A DNA stretch of 10,522 nt from JAPLKB01 sp964429485. GTDB taxonomy: Bacteria > Desulfobacterota > Syntrophorhabdia > Syntrophorhabdales > Syntrophorhabdaceae. Both the position numbers and the translations under genes were made by a program. Positions 1-6,796 of this stretch are shown here, in pieces. How positions within the stretch are numbered: position 1 is the stretch's first letter; the number at the start of each line of letters is the position of its first letter. The notes beneath the pieces are model-generated. The model worked only from the letters and a program-made list of their open reading frames with translations, made no database searches and was not told the origin of the DNA. The stretch lies in the NCBI GenBank assembly GCA_964429485.1, contig CAYSBW010000071.1, positions 1 through 10,522 on the forward strand. Direction: 5' to 3'.

Positions 1-10
1 CTGATGTCCA

Positions 11-54
11 CCATACACCAATGCCCTGTCTTTCAACAGGGCATTGGTGTATGG
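11..54 (-). terminator. Perfect 18-bp inverted repeat, likely 3' end hairpin of the bam operon
   Basis: Arms at 11-28 and 37-54 are exact reverse complements around an 8-base loop (29-36). The repeat lies about 50 AT-rich bases past the bamI stop, where an operon terminator is expected. In the bam direction no U-run follows (TGGACATCAG instead), so it is not a textbook intrinsic terminator. Read on the plus strand, the stem is followed by an AT-rich stretch with TTTTATTT, so it may serve a convergent gene ending before position 1, or stabilise the mRNA 3' end. Positions 55-104 otherwise hold no gene. Confidence 0.6.
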
Positions 55-104
55 TATTATAATATATCTGTTTTATTTACTATATTACTTGCAGCAGTTA
101 AGGG

Positions 105-716
105 CTACTTGTCCGTCCTTTCACCTGGTGCAGGCGGGAACCCGAGGGCTTCTGTGAGAAGGTATGCTGCCTGCAGGTATGAGGTGGGGCAAAGAGGGAA
201 GCATTCCTTGCAGTTCCAGCATTCTTTGGCTGCTATTTCAGGGACAAAGCTTATTTCTCTTTTCCCTCCCTGGGCAATAAAGCCTATCGCATGTTTCTTC
301 TTGACTTCAGCGCAGTACCTTACGCAGAGACCGCAGAGAATGCAGAATGAAGGCTCCTTGCCGAACCGGTTGGCATCTGCTCCATATTCCCGGGCCAGTT
401 CCTGGAGTATCACCGAACCTGGAGCATGGGCCATAAGGAGTTCAATTATCATTTTTCTGATCTTGTCCACCTTCTCGGATCTGGTTCTTACTATAAGATT
501 CTTTTCTACCGGGTAAAGACAGGATACAACATAATTCTTTCTGCCACGGGATTCAACTTCCACAGTACAGAGGCGGCAGCCACCGTAAGGTTCCAGTTTC
601 TCGTGATGGCAAAGAGTGGGTATGAATATACCTGCACTTTTCGCTGCTTCCAGAACAGTCATTCCTTCTTTTGCTTTTACTTCCTTTCCATCAATCTGTA
701 AAAGTATCTCGCTCAT
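105..716 (-). CDS. bamI: BamI-like short NuoG-type multi-cluster ferredoxin subunit
   Basis: A 203-residue protein corresponding only to the N-terminal cluster-binding part of NuoG/HoxU/HndD, without the molybdopterin-fold or hydrogenase domain. A plant-type [2Fe-2S] domain has C36, C47, C50 and C66. Two [4Fe-4S] motifs follow: C125/C128/C131/C135 and C166/C169/C172/C176. Between them, where NuoG has a His/Cys-ligated cluster (NHPLDCxxC type), only His97 remains in MAHAPGS and all cysteines are gone. The protein should therefore hold three clusters, not four. It is the last gene, starting 2 bases after the bamH stop with a weak GAGAGTG upstream, so coupled translation is likely. The tail (FPPAPGERTDK) has no cysteines. 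It probably connects BamH to the rest of the complex; that is inferred from homology and order. Confidence 0.87.
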   Translation of the reverse strand: MSEILLQIDGKEVKAKEGMTVLEAAKSAGIFIPTLCHHEKLEPYGGCRLCTVEVESRGRKNYVVSCLYPVEKNLIVRTRSEKVDKIRKMIIELLMAHAPGSVILQELAREYGADANRFGKEPSFCILCGLCVRYCAEVKKKHAIGFIAQGGKREISFVPEIAAKECWNCKECFPLCPTSYLQAAYLLTEALGFPPAPGERTDK

Positions 717-718
717 AT

Positions 719-2371
719 CTATTCACTCTCTCTAACTATGTTGGCCTCATATTCATTACGGAAGTGACGCAGCGAACTGTAAATCGGACTGGAAGCTGTT
801 TTTCCCAGAGAGCAGAGCGATGCTGCTTTTGTTACCTCGCATATCTCTTCCAGAAGCTCGATGTCGCCTTCTTTTCCTTTGCCTTCACTTATTCTTGTTA
901 CTATTTTAAGCATCTGTCTTATACCTTCACGACAGGGAACACATTTGCCGCATGATTCATTGGTAAGAAAATCAAGGAAGAACCTGGTCATCTCAACCAT
1001 GTCGGTATCTTCATCTATGACAAAAAGACCGCCTGCTCCGATGGCTGCTCCAAGTTTTGACATATCATCAAAATCCAGAGGAGTGTCTATCATATCAGCT
1101 GGTATGGAACCTCCCATGGCAGCTCCGAAATGAACAGCCTTCAGTTTTTTTCCGTTTCTGATTCCGCCTCCGATATCATAGATAATCTCCCTTAATGTAA
1201 TTCCAAAGGGAACTTCTATAACACCTGTATTAACTATACTGCCGTACATGGATATCAGCTTTGTTCCCTTGCTGCCCTCTGTGCCAATACCGGCATACCA
1301 TTCTGAACCTTTACTTATTATCTGGGGTACGTTTGCCCATGTTTCAACATTGTTCAGATTGGAAGGTTTATCATAGATGCCTGCCACTGAAGTACGTATG
1401 TACTTGGGTCTTGGCTCCGGCGCTCTTCCTTCTATTGATCTCATTAATGCGCTGGATTCTCCGGAGACAAATATTCCTACATCAAGGTGGACTTCAATGC
1501 TAAAGCTGAAGCCTGAACCCATGATATTGTCACCTAAAAATCCGTATTCTTCAGCCTTTGCAAGGGCGGTTTCAATGCTCTTTCTTAAATGCGGGCTGTC
1601 ATGGCGGGTATAAATAAATCCCTGGCGCGCACCTATTGTGTAGGCGCCTATTATGAGACCCTCAAGAATGCAATGGGGGTTTCCCTGGAAGAGAGCTCTA
1701 TCCATAAATGCCCCGGGCTCGCCTTCATGGCCATTGACAATTACATATTTCACATCGCCGGGCGCATTACGGGCAGTCTCCCATTTGGAACCGGCAGGGA
1801 ATCCGCCGCCGCCTCTTCCGCGCAGACTGGCTTTCTTTATTTCTTCAAGTACCTGCTCTGGAGTCATTTCAAAAAGAGCCTTTGATAAGGCTGAATAACC
1901 GCCGAGAGCAATGTAATCATCAATACTTTCCGGGTTGATCCTTGGATTATTGCCCAGAAGATTACGTACCTGCTTGGTGTAAAAAGGTATCTCGGACTGG
2001 TGTACTTTTCTGCCTGTGGCAGGATCATTGAAAAGCAGACGTTCAAGAGGCTTTTTGCCTATTATTGTGGTGGAAACAATTTCCGGAACATCTTCCGGTT
2101 TTACTTCCACATAACATATCTCTTCAGGATAGATGAGGACGTTAGGTCCTTTTTCACAAAATCCATGGCACCCTGTGGCCCTTACATCAACCTTTCCCTC
2201 GAGTCCCTGCTTCTTTACTTCTTCTTCAAAGGCCTTTATGACCTGACCGTTACTGAGACCGAGACAGGCTGTCCCGCTGCATACGGCAATACAGGGTTTA
2301 TCGGGATCCTTTTTCGATATGATTTCCTTCCTGAGTTTTTCTAATTCAGCAGCCGAATTTATCCTTGGCAT
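719..2371 (-). CDS. bamH: BamH-like NuoF-type flavin and iron-sulfur subunit
   Basis: A 550-residue protein of the NuoF/HoxF/HndC family. An N-terminal thioredoxin-like [2Fe-2S] domain has C31, C36, C68 and C72. The flavin domain carries RGRGGGGFPAGSKW (184-197), NGHEGEPGAFMDR (213-225) and FVSGESSALM (301-310). The C-terminal [4Fe-4S] site is C474/C477/C480 (SCGKCVPCREG) plus C520. Two signatures differ from the usual NuoF form: the Asp of NxDE is His215, and GEETAL reads GESSAL with Ser306. In complex I these segments contact FMN and NADH, so the physiological partner may not be NADH. There is no C-terminal diferredoxin extension as in HndC-type proteins. The start codon lies 9 bases after the bamG stop, in a TAAGGA arrangement where the Shine-Dalgarno overlaps the stop. 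Confidence 0.9.
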   Translation of the reverse strand: MPRINSAAELEKLRKEIISKKDPDKPCIAVCSGTACLGLSNGQVIKAFEEEVKKQGLEGKVDVRATGCHGFCEKGPNVLIYPEEICYVEVKPEDVPEIVSTTIIGKKPLERLLFNDPATGRKVHQSEIPFYTKQVRNLLGNNPRINPESIDDYIALGGYSALSKALFEMTPEQVLEEIKKASLRGRGGGGFPAGSKWETARNAPGDVKYVIVNGHEGEPGAFMDRALFQGNPHCILEGLIIGAYTIGARQGFIYTRHDSPHLRKSIETALAKAEEYGFLGDNIMGSGFSFSIEVHLDVGIFVSGESSALMRSIEGRAPEPRPKYIRTSVAGIYDKPSNLNNVETWANVPQIISKGSEWYAGIGTEGSKGTKLISMYGSIVNTGVIEVPFGITLREIIYDIGGGIRNGKKLKAVHFGAAMGGSIPADMIDTPLDFDDMSKLGAAIGAGGLFVIDEDTDMVEMTRFFLDFLTNESCGKCVPCREGIRQMLKIVTRISEGKGKEGDIELLEEICEVTKAASLCSLGKTASSPIYSSLRHFRNEYEANIVRESE

Positions 2372-2377
2372 AATATT

Positions 2378-2382
2378 TCCTT
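2378..2382 (-). promoter_or_regulatory. Ribosome binding site of bamH overlapping the bamG stop codon
   Basis: AAGGA shares bases with the TAA stop of bamG and lies 6 bases before the bamH ATG. The arrangement suggests translational coupling of the two partner subunits. Confidence 0.7.
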
Positions 2383-2833
2383 ACTTATAATTTTTCAGTA
2401 TATCTTCTACTTTATCCGGTTCCACTCTGGCATAATGCTTGCCGTCAATGAGCACATCCGGTCCCAATGAACAAGAGCCGAGGCAGCATCCTGCCTCCAC
2501 TGTAAAGTTTAAATCCGAAGTAGTTTCTCCGGTTCCTGCGCCTGTCAGTTCCTGCACTCTCTCAAGTACCTTTTTGGCGCCACGGGCATGACAGGAAGTG
2601 CCTGTACATACATGAACTGTATGGTGTCCCTGGGGGATAAGGCTGAAGGTTTTGTAAAAAGTTGCCACCTGCAACACCTTGCTCAAGGGAACTTCCATCT
2701 TCTCGCTGACCCTTGCAAGCACTGTTCTGGGGAGCCAGTGATTCTCATGCTGAAGATCCATAAGTACAAGGATTACAGCATTCTTTCTACCTTTATATTT
2801 ATCAATTATCCGGTCAACTTTCTCAATATCCAT
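2381..2833 (-). CDS. bamG: BamG-like NuoE-type [2Fe-2S] subunit
   Basis: A 150-residue thioredoxin-like ferredoxin of the NuoE/HoxE/HndA family, close to the usual 150-170 residues. The [2Fe-2S] ligands are C76 and C81 (VCTGTSC) and C117 and C121 (CLGSC). The N-terminal helical part has the family's PLSKVLQVATFYKTFSL segment (49-65). C116 is an extra neighbouring Cys. It should sit beside BamH as NuoE does beside NuoF, giving a cytoplasmic NuoEFG-like module attached to the Hdr-like part of the complex. ATG start with AGGAG 7 bases upstream, 29 bases after the bamF stop. It is followed 9 bases later by bamH. By sequence alone it could belong to any NAD-linked hydrogenase or formate dehydrogenase; the neighbours assign it to bam. 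Confidence 0.87.
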   Translation of the reverse strand: MDIEKVDRIIDKYKGRKNAVILVLMDLQHENHWLPRTVLARVSEKMEVPLSKVLQVATFYKTFSLIPQGHHTVHVCTGTSCHARGAKKVLERVQELTGAGTGETTSDLNFTVEAGCCLGSCSLGPDVLIDGKHYARVEPDKVEDILKNYK

Positions 2834-2862
2834 AAAATTGCTCCTTGCCTTTATCTTTCCTG

Positions 2863-3633
2863 TCAGGCAAAAGCGAAACGCTCTCCGCTTTCATCAAACC
2901 TTACCAGTCCCTGTTTTAAAGAATTATTCACATGTCTTGCCACTAAAGAGGGAGTAAGACCGAGGATCTCAGCTATCTCCCCTGTTGTACGGGATTTTTC
3001 CTTCAGGGTTACCATAATCTGGTTTATGACCAGCTTATCGATAATCAATTCACTGATCAGTTTGTCCGCCTCTTCACTTGCAAAAAATCTTTTGTATTCT
3101 TCTTCAGAATTCAGGTTTATTCTCAATCTCTCCCTTTCAACAAGCTTGATGTAAGGAAGAAGGGTCTTAACTGTTTCAAGTCTGGACTTAAGTACACTTT
3201 CATCTATTCCTTCACTTTTGCCCAGAGGTCCCAGTTCCTTGACTTTTGCGGTAACACTGTTCATGACTTCGGCAAAACGTATTCCTTCAGAAGCTGATAC
3301 CCATTCAAGTCTCACCCTTTCAGGGTTAAGTCCTATATATTCCTTCATTATCTTTTTCAGCAGAAGTGTCATACCAAGAGCATGGTAATTGCCTTCAGTG
3401 GTATAATGACATTCGCCGGGCCAGCAACCGCCTATGTAAACTCCGTCAACTTTGTTTTCAAAAGCACGCAGGACAAAGGCCATATCAACCCTGCCTGTGC
3501 ACATGACGCGAATAATTTTTATATCCGGTGTGTATTGCAGTCTGGAAACTCCAGCCAGGTCAGCAGCACCGTATCCTCACCAGAAGCACAAAAAACCTAA
3601 AACTTTCGGTTTAAAATCAAATCCTGTACTCAT
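2863..3633 (-). CDS. bamF: BamF-like selenoprotein: MvhD-type iron-sulfur domain plus winged-helix-like tail
   Basis: A 256-residue protein when the in-frame TGA at codon 19 is read as selenocysteine. Without readthrough only 213 residues from Met44 would be called. Residues 11-140 are MvhD/FrhD-like: VLGFLCFWU (11-19), then GYGAADLAGVSRLQY (20-34), MCTGRVD (44-50) and GGCWPGECHY (68-77). This gives C16, U19, C45, C70 and C75, exactly the Cys set of MvhD with one Cys changed to Sec. MvhD carries a [2Fe-2S] cluster and docks on HdrA; here the partner is BamE, encoded 28 bases upstream. BamF of Geobacter is a known Sec protein, which supports the reading. Residues about 199-256 form a winged-helix-like segment (TTGEIAEILGLTPSLVARHV). 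AGGAGAG precedes the ATG. The gene also ends with TGA, here a true stop. Confidence 0.88.
3527..3570 (-). promoter_or_regulatory. Candidate bacterial SECIS element of bamF
   Basis: In the mRNA just after the UGA, CUGGA and UCCAG (3542-3554) form a perfect 5-bp apical stem with a GUU loop. The loop's first base, G, is 28 bases downstream of UGA, in the usual bacterial distance range. A looser lower stem can form from GGUG (3567-3570) with CACC (3527-3530) and UGC with GCA. The hand fold was not energy-minimised, and the lower stem has sizeable internal loops. Confidence 0.5.
3577..3579 (-). other. In-frame UGA read as selenocysteine (codon 19 of bamF)
   Basis: TGA falls in the bamF frame within L-C-F-W-U-G-Y, where MvhD proteins have a second Cys (CxxC). 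Coding similarity to MvhD is uninterrupted on both sides (DLAGVSRLQY downstream) and the true start lies upstream. This makes recoding more likely than a nonsense mutation. Decoding needs SelA, SelB, SelC and SelD, none of which is in this window. Confidence 0.9.
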
Positions 3634-3637
3634 TTCT

Positions 3638-3644
3638 CTCTCCT
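3638..3644 (-). promoter_or_regulatory. Ribosome binding site fixing the true bamF start upstream of the Sec codon
   Basis: AGGAGAG (core AGGAG 6 bases before the ATG at 3633) marks translation initiation 18 codons before the in-frame UGA. The internal Met44 at 3504 has no comparable site, so the longer selenoprotein reading is favoured. Confidence 0.8.
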
Positions 3645-3661
3645 AATAAGTCAGTTCCACC

Positions 3662-6600
3662 TTATGCTATCGCCGCATCAATCTGACTGAAAATCTCTTT
3701 ATTGGTAAAATGCTTCAGCACTATTGCCCCTGTAGGACATTTCGGGTTGCACAGACCATCCCCTTTGCAGAGAACAGGGTTAACCCTGGCTTTTTTACCA
3801 AGAGGTGTATCATGGAATTCTATAGCGCCGTATTTGCATACAGATATACATGCTCCGCAGGTCACACAATCATTATCATTTACTTCACAGACAGCTCCGG
3901 AAGCTACAACAGAATCCTTTGAAAGGATGTTTATTGCCCGGCCTGCAGCTCCGTAAGCCTGGCTTATAGTCTCTGTAAGATGTTTAGGGTAGTGAGCTGT
4001 ACCGCAAAGGAACACTCCGTCTGCAGCAAAGTCCACAGGTCTTAATTTAACATGGGCTTCCTGGAAGAATCCGTCCGGATTCAGGGCAACCTTGAAGAAC
4101 CTTGCCATTTCATTATTTGATGCTGCAGGTATAACAGCAGCAGCCAGGGCAACCAGGTCAGCATCCAGCTCGATTTTCCTGCCGAGGACATAATCAATTG
4201 CCGTGACTTTGAGAACAGAACGGCCTTCATCGGACTTGCCGGGTTTTACCTGAGGCTTATCTTCAGCTTCATAGCGGATGAATCTTACACCCTTATCTGC
4301 AGCTTCACGGTAATAATCCTCTCTAAAACCATAGGTTCTCATATCCCTGAAAAGGATGTATACATCCATGTCAGGTCTGGCTTCCTTTAACTTTAATGCA
4401 TTCTTTACTGATTCACTGCAGCATATGCGACTGCAGTAATTTCTGTCTTTTTCTCTGCAGCCTACACACTGTATCATAACAACACTTTCTGCAGCTGCCA
4501 CTTTTTCGTCTCCTGCAGCTATCTTCTCTTCCAGCTCCAGACCTGTTAACACTCTTTCGTCTGTTCCGTAGAGATATTCCACAGGTTTATATTCTTCAGC
4601 TCCGGTTGCTATTATTGCAACACCGTGCTTTATAACCTTTTCTGTTTCACCTGAAGCTATCTTTGTTTCAAAATTACCTACATAGCCTGTAACATCCTTG
4701 ATAACTGCTCCTGTATATACATGAACAAGGGGATTTCTGTAGACTTTTCCTATAAGATCATTTATGTATTCCTGGACATCAAGTCCTTCCAGAGTTTTAC
4801 GGATTCTTCTGGCCATTCCGCCCAGATCTTTTTCTTTTTCTATCAGGTAGACATGGAAACCCTGATCAGCAAGATTCAGAGAAGCTGTCATACCTGCTGC
4901 TCCTCCTCCAACTATAAGAGCCTTTTTATCAACAGGCAGTTCAAATTCTTCAAGGGGTTCCAGAAGAGTTGATCTTGCCACCGACATCCTGACAATATCC
5001 TTTGCTTTTCGGGTGGCGCTGTCTTTTTCACGGGAATGTACCCATGAACAATGTTCCCTGATATTGGCCATTTCGTAAAAATACTGGTTGATGCCACCTT
5101 CACGGACAGTATCGCGGAAGAGCGGTTCGTGTGTTCTGGGAGTGCATGCTGCCACAACAACACGGTTCAGGCCTTTTTCCCGGATCGTTTCGGATATCTG
5201 ACGGGCAGTATCCGTTGAACAGGCAAAGAGCGCTTCCTGTGCATAGGCAACATTGGGCAGGGTTTTGGCATATTCCACTACAGAAGGAACATCTACAACC
5301 CTTCCGATATTTGCGCCACAATGGCATACAAAAACTCCTACTTTGGCTTCTTCCTGTGTTACATCTCTTTCAAGAGGATATTTTCTCTCCTGGGCCAGCT
5401 GTCCCCGTCTGTATGAAAGGAGCTTGCTGCAAAGAGCGCTTGCTCCGCTGGCAGTTACAACTGATTCAGGGATATCTATCGGGCCCTGGAAAGCGCCGCT
5501 TATAAAAACACCGGGACGAGTTGTCTCCATTGGATTGGTATCATTTATCCGACAGAATCCGTGAGGAACAAGTTCAACACCGAACTTGTCCGCAATTTCT
5601 CTGAAGTCAGCAGGAGGATTCAATCCGATGGATAAAACTACCATGTCGAATTCTTCTTCCTTCACTCCGTCATCAGGTGTGGAATATCTTATGCTTACAT
5701 TTTTTGTTTCCGGGTTCTCAGAACCTATTGATACATAGCTTCTTATAAACCTTATTCCCGGAAGGTTCTCCGCTCTCTGGTAGAATCTCTCGAAGTCCTT
5801 GCCATAGGAACGGATATCATTATGGAATATCGTACATTCTGCATCAGCATCATGATCCTTTGTAAGGATAACCTGTTTCTGTGTATAGGCACAGCAGACA
5901 GCGGAACAGTAGCTGTTGCCGCCTTCTATCACCTGTCTGGAACCAACACACTGTATCCATGCTATTTTATGGGGGTGCTTCTTATCTGAAGTACGGAGTA
6001 TCTCTCCTTCATAGGGACCTGTAGCGCACAGAAGGCGTTCATAGTCAAGGCTGGTTACAACATTCCGGAACACGCCGTAGCCGTAGTCATTTCTCTGTTT
6101 CGGGTCAAAGGGTTCAAAACCCGGAGAAAGGATTATGGCGCCTACATTTATCTCCACTCTTTCAGGCTTCTGGCCAAAGTCTATGGCGTTGTTCTTACAT
6201 ACTCCCGCACAGATCTGGCATCTCTCATCCCTTAGATAAGAACATTTATCACGATCTATGTAGGTAACAAGGGGGACAGCCTGAGAAAAATATATATGTA
6301 CAGCCTTGTTCATGGACAGGTTCTGGTTATATTCATCTTCTATCTTCACCGGGCAGTATTCAACGCAGACACCGCAGCCCGTACACTTTTCTTCATGGAT
6401 ATATCTGGGTTTCTTAACCAGAGTTACCTGGAAGTCTCCTGCCTCGCCTTCGACTCTTTCAACATCGGTATATGTAAGGATCTCTATGTTGGGATGTCTG
6501 TGGCATTCTATAAACTTCGGAGATTCTATACACATGGAGCAGTCATTGGTGGGGAAGGTTTTGTCAAGCTGGGCCATATGGCCGCCTATGGCCGGCGATT

Positions 6601-6760
6601 TCTCCACCAGATAAACCTTGAAGCCTGCTGAAGCAAGATCAAGGGAGGCCTGGATACCGCTGATGCCCCCGCCTACAACCATCACATCTCCGGCGTTGCT
6701 CTCTGTAAGACCTTTGCAAATCTCTTCGAATTGTTCTTTTTCCATAAGTTCTTTTTCCAC
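3662..6760 (-). CDS. bamE: BamE-like double-FAD HdrA subunit, probable electron-bifurcating hub
   Basis: A 1032-residue protein, far longer than canonical HdrA (about 650), built from two HdrA-like flavin halves. The first half (about 24-460) has a GGGISG FAD loop (30-35), NDCSMCI (72-78), an inserted ferredoxin with C126/C129/C132/C136 and C173/C181/C184/C188 (unusual CX7C spacing), and QCVGSR...YCSAVCC (270-290). The second half resembles a complete HdrA: VCHCGANIG (478-486), AACTPRTHEP (537-546), NIREHCSWVH (566-575), a GGGAAG FAD loop (618-623), QCVGCR...YCSRICC (764-781) and a C-terminal diferredoxin. That last has C965/C968/C971/C975 and C998/D1001/C1004/C1008, with Asp replacing one Cys. 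HdrA flavin is the bifurcation site in methanogen Hdr-Mvh; the same role is inferred here. The start is GTG with GAGGG 9 bases upstream; ATG at codon 6 (position 6745) is the alternative. It follows bamD by 36 bases. Confidence 0.9.
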   Translation of the reverse strand: MEKELMEKEQFEEICKGLTESNAGDVMVVGGGISGIQASLDLASAGFKVYLVEKSPAIGGHMAQLDKTFPTNDCSMCIESPKFIECHRHPNIEILTYTDVERVEGEAGDFQVTLVKKPRYIHEEKCTGCGVCVEYCPVKIEDEYNQNLSMNKAVHIYFSQAVPLVTYIDRDKCSYLRDERCQICAGVCKNNAIDFGQKPERVEINVGAIILSPGFEPFDPKQRNDYGYGVFRNVVTSLDYERLLCATGPYEGEILRTSDKKHPHKIAWIQCVGSRQVIEGGNSYCSAVCCAYTQKQVILTKDHDADAECTIFHNDIRSYGKDFERFYQRAENLPGIRFIRSYVSIGSENPETKNVSIRYSTPDDGVKEEEFDMVVLSIGLNPPADFREIADKFGVELVPHGFCRINDTNPMETTRPGVFISGAFQGPIDIPESVVTASGASALCSKLLSYRRGQLAQERKYPLERDVTQEEAKVGVFVCHCGANIGRVVDVPSVVEYAKTLPNVAYAQEALFACSTDTARQISETIREKGLNRVVVAACTPRTHEPLFRDTVREGGINQYFYEMANIREHCSWVHSREKDSATRKAKDIVRMSVARSTLLEPLEEFELPVDKKALIVGGGAAGMTASLNLADQGFHVYLIEKEKDLGGMARRIRKTLEGLDVQEYINDLIGKVYRNPLVHVYTGAVIKDVTGYVGNFETKIASGETEKVIKHGVAIIATGAEEYKPVEYLYGTDERVLTGLELEEKIAAGDEKVAAAESVVMIQCVGCREKDRNYCSRICCSESVKNALKLKEARPDMDVYILFRDMRTYGFREDYYREAADKGVRFIRYEAEDKPQVKPGKSDEGRSVLKVTAIDYVLGRKIELDADLVALAAAVIPAASNNEMARFFKVALNPDGFFQEAHVKLRPVDFAADGVFLCGTAHYPKHLTETISQAYGAAGRAINILSKDSVVASGAVCEVNDNDCVTCGACISVCKYGAIEFHDTPLGKKARVNPVLCKGDGLCNPKCPTGAIVLKHFTNKEIFSQIDAAIA

Positions 6761-6769
6761 TTCTTTATG

Positions 6770-6774
6770 CCCTC
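6770..6774 (-). promoter_or_regulatory. Ribosome binding site favouring the GTG start of bamE
   Basis: GAGGG lies 9 bases before GTG at 6760. The in-frame ATG five codons on (6745) has only a weak GGA run upstream. The GTG start is therefore preferred, though not certain; the choice changes only five residues. Confidence 0.5.
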
Positions 6775-6796
6775 GTCAAGTTTCTTGGGATTCTCC

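Noticed and set aside
58..63. TATAAT box on the plus strand as a promoter -10 element
   Set aside because: No -35-like hexamer lies 16-18 bases upstream, which falls inside the hairpin. No plus-strand gene follows; AT-rich spacer explains it.
4..516. Plus-strand open frame of about 170 codons opposite bamI
   Set aside because: It lies antisense to a clearly conserved multi-cluster gene, begins inside the hairpin, and shows no recognisable domain.
105..2833. bamG-bamH-bamI as part of respiratory complex I or an NAD-reducing hydrogenase
   Set aside because: No membrane subunits and no hydrogenase large subunit are present, the NuoG part is truncated, and the genes share one operon with AOR and Hdr-like subunits.
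2588..3154. Plus-strand open frame of about 188 codons across bamG and bamF
   Set aside because: It is antisense across two real genes and their intergenic gap, has no family resemblance, and fits a shadow of the coding strand.
2863..3504. bamF as a 213-residue protein starting at Met44
   Set aside because: Conserved MvhD sequence continues in frame upstream through the TGA to an ATG with a good ribosome binding site. Starting at Met44 would drop the C-x-x-U motif.
3577..3579. TGA in bamF as a nonsense mutation or pseudogene
   Set aside because: The codon replaces a conserved Cys exactly. The rest of the gene is intact, a SECIS-like hairpin follows, and Sec is known for this family.
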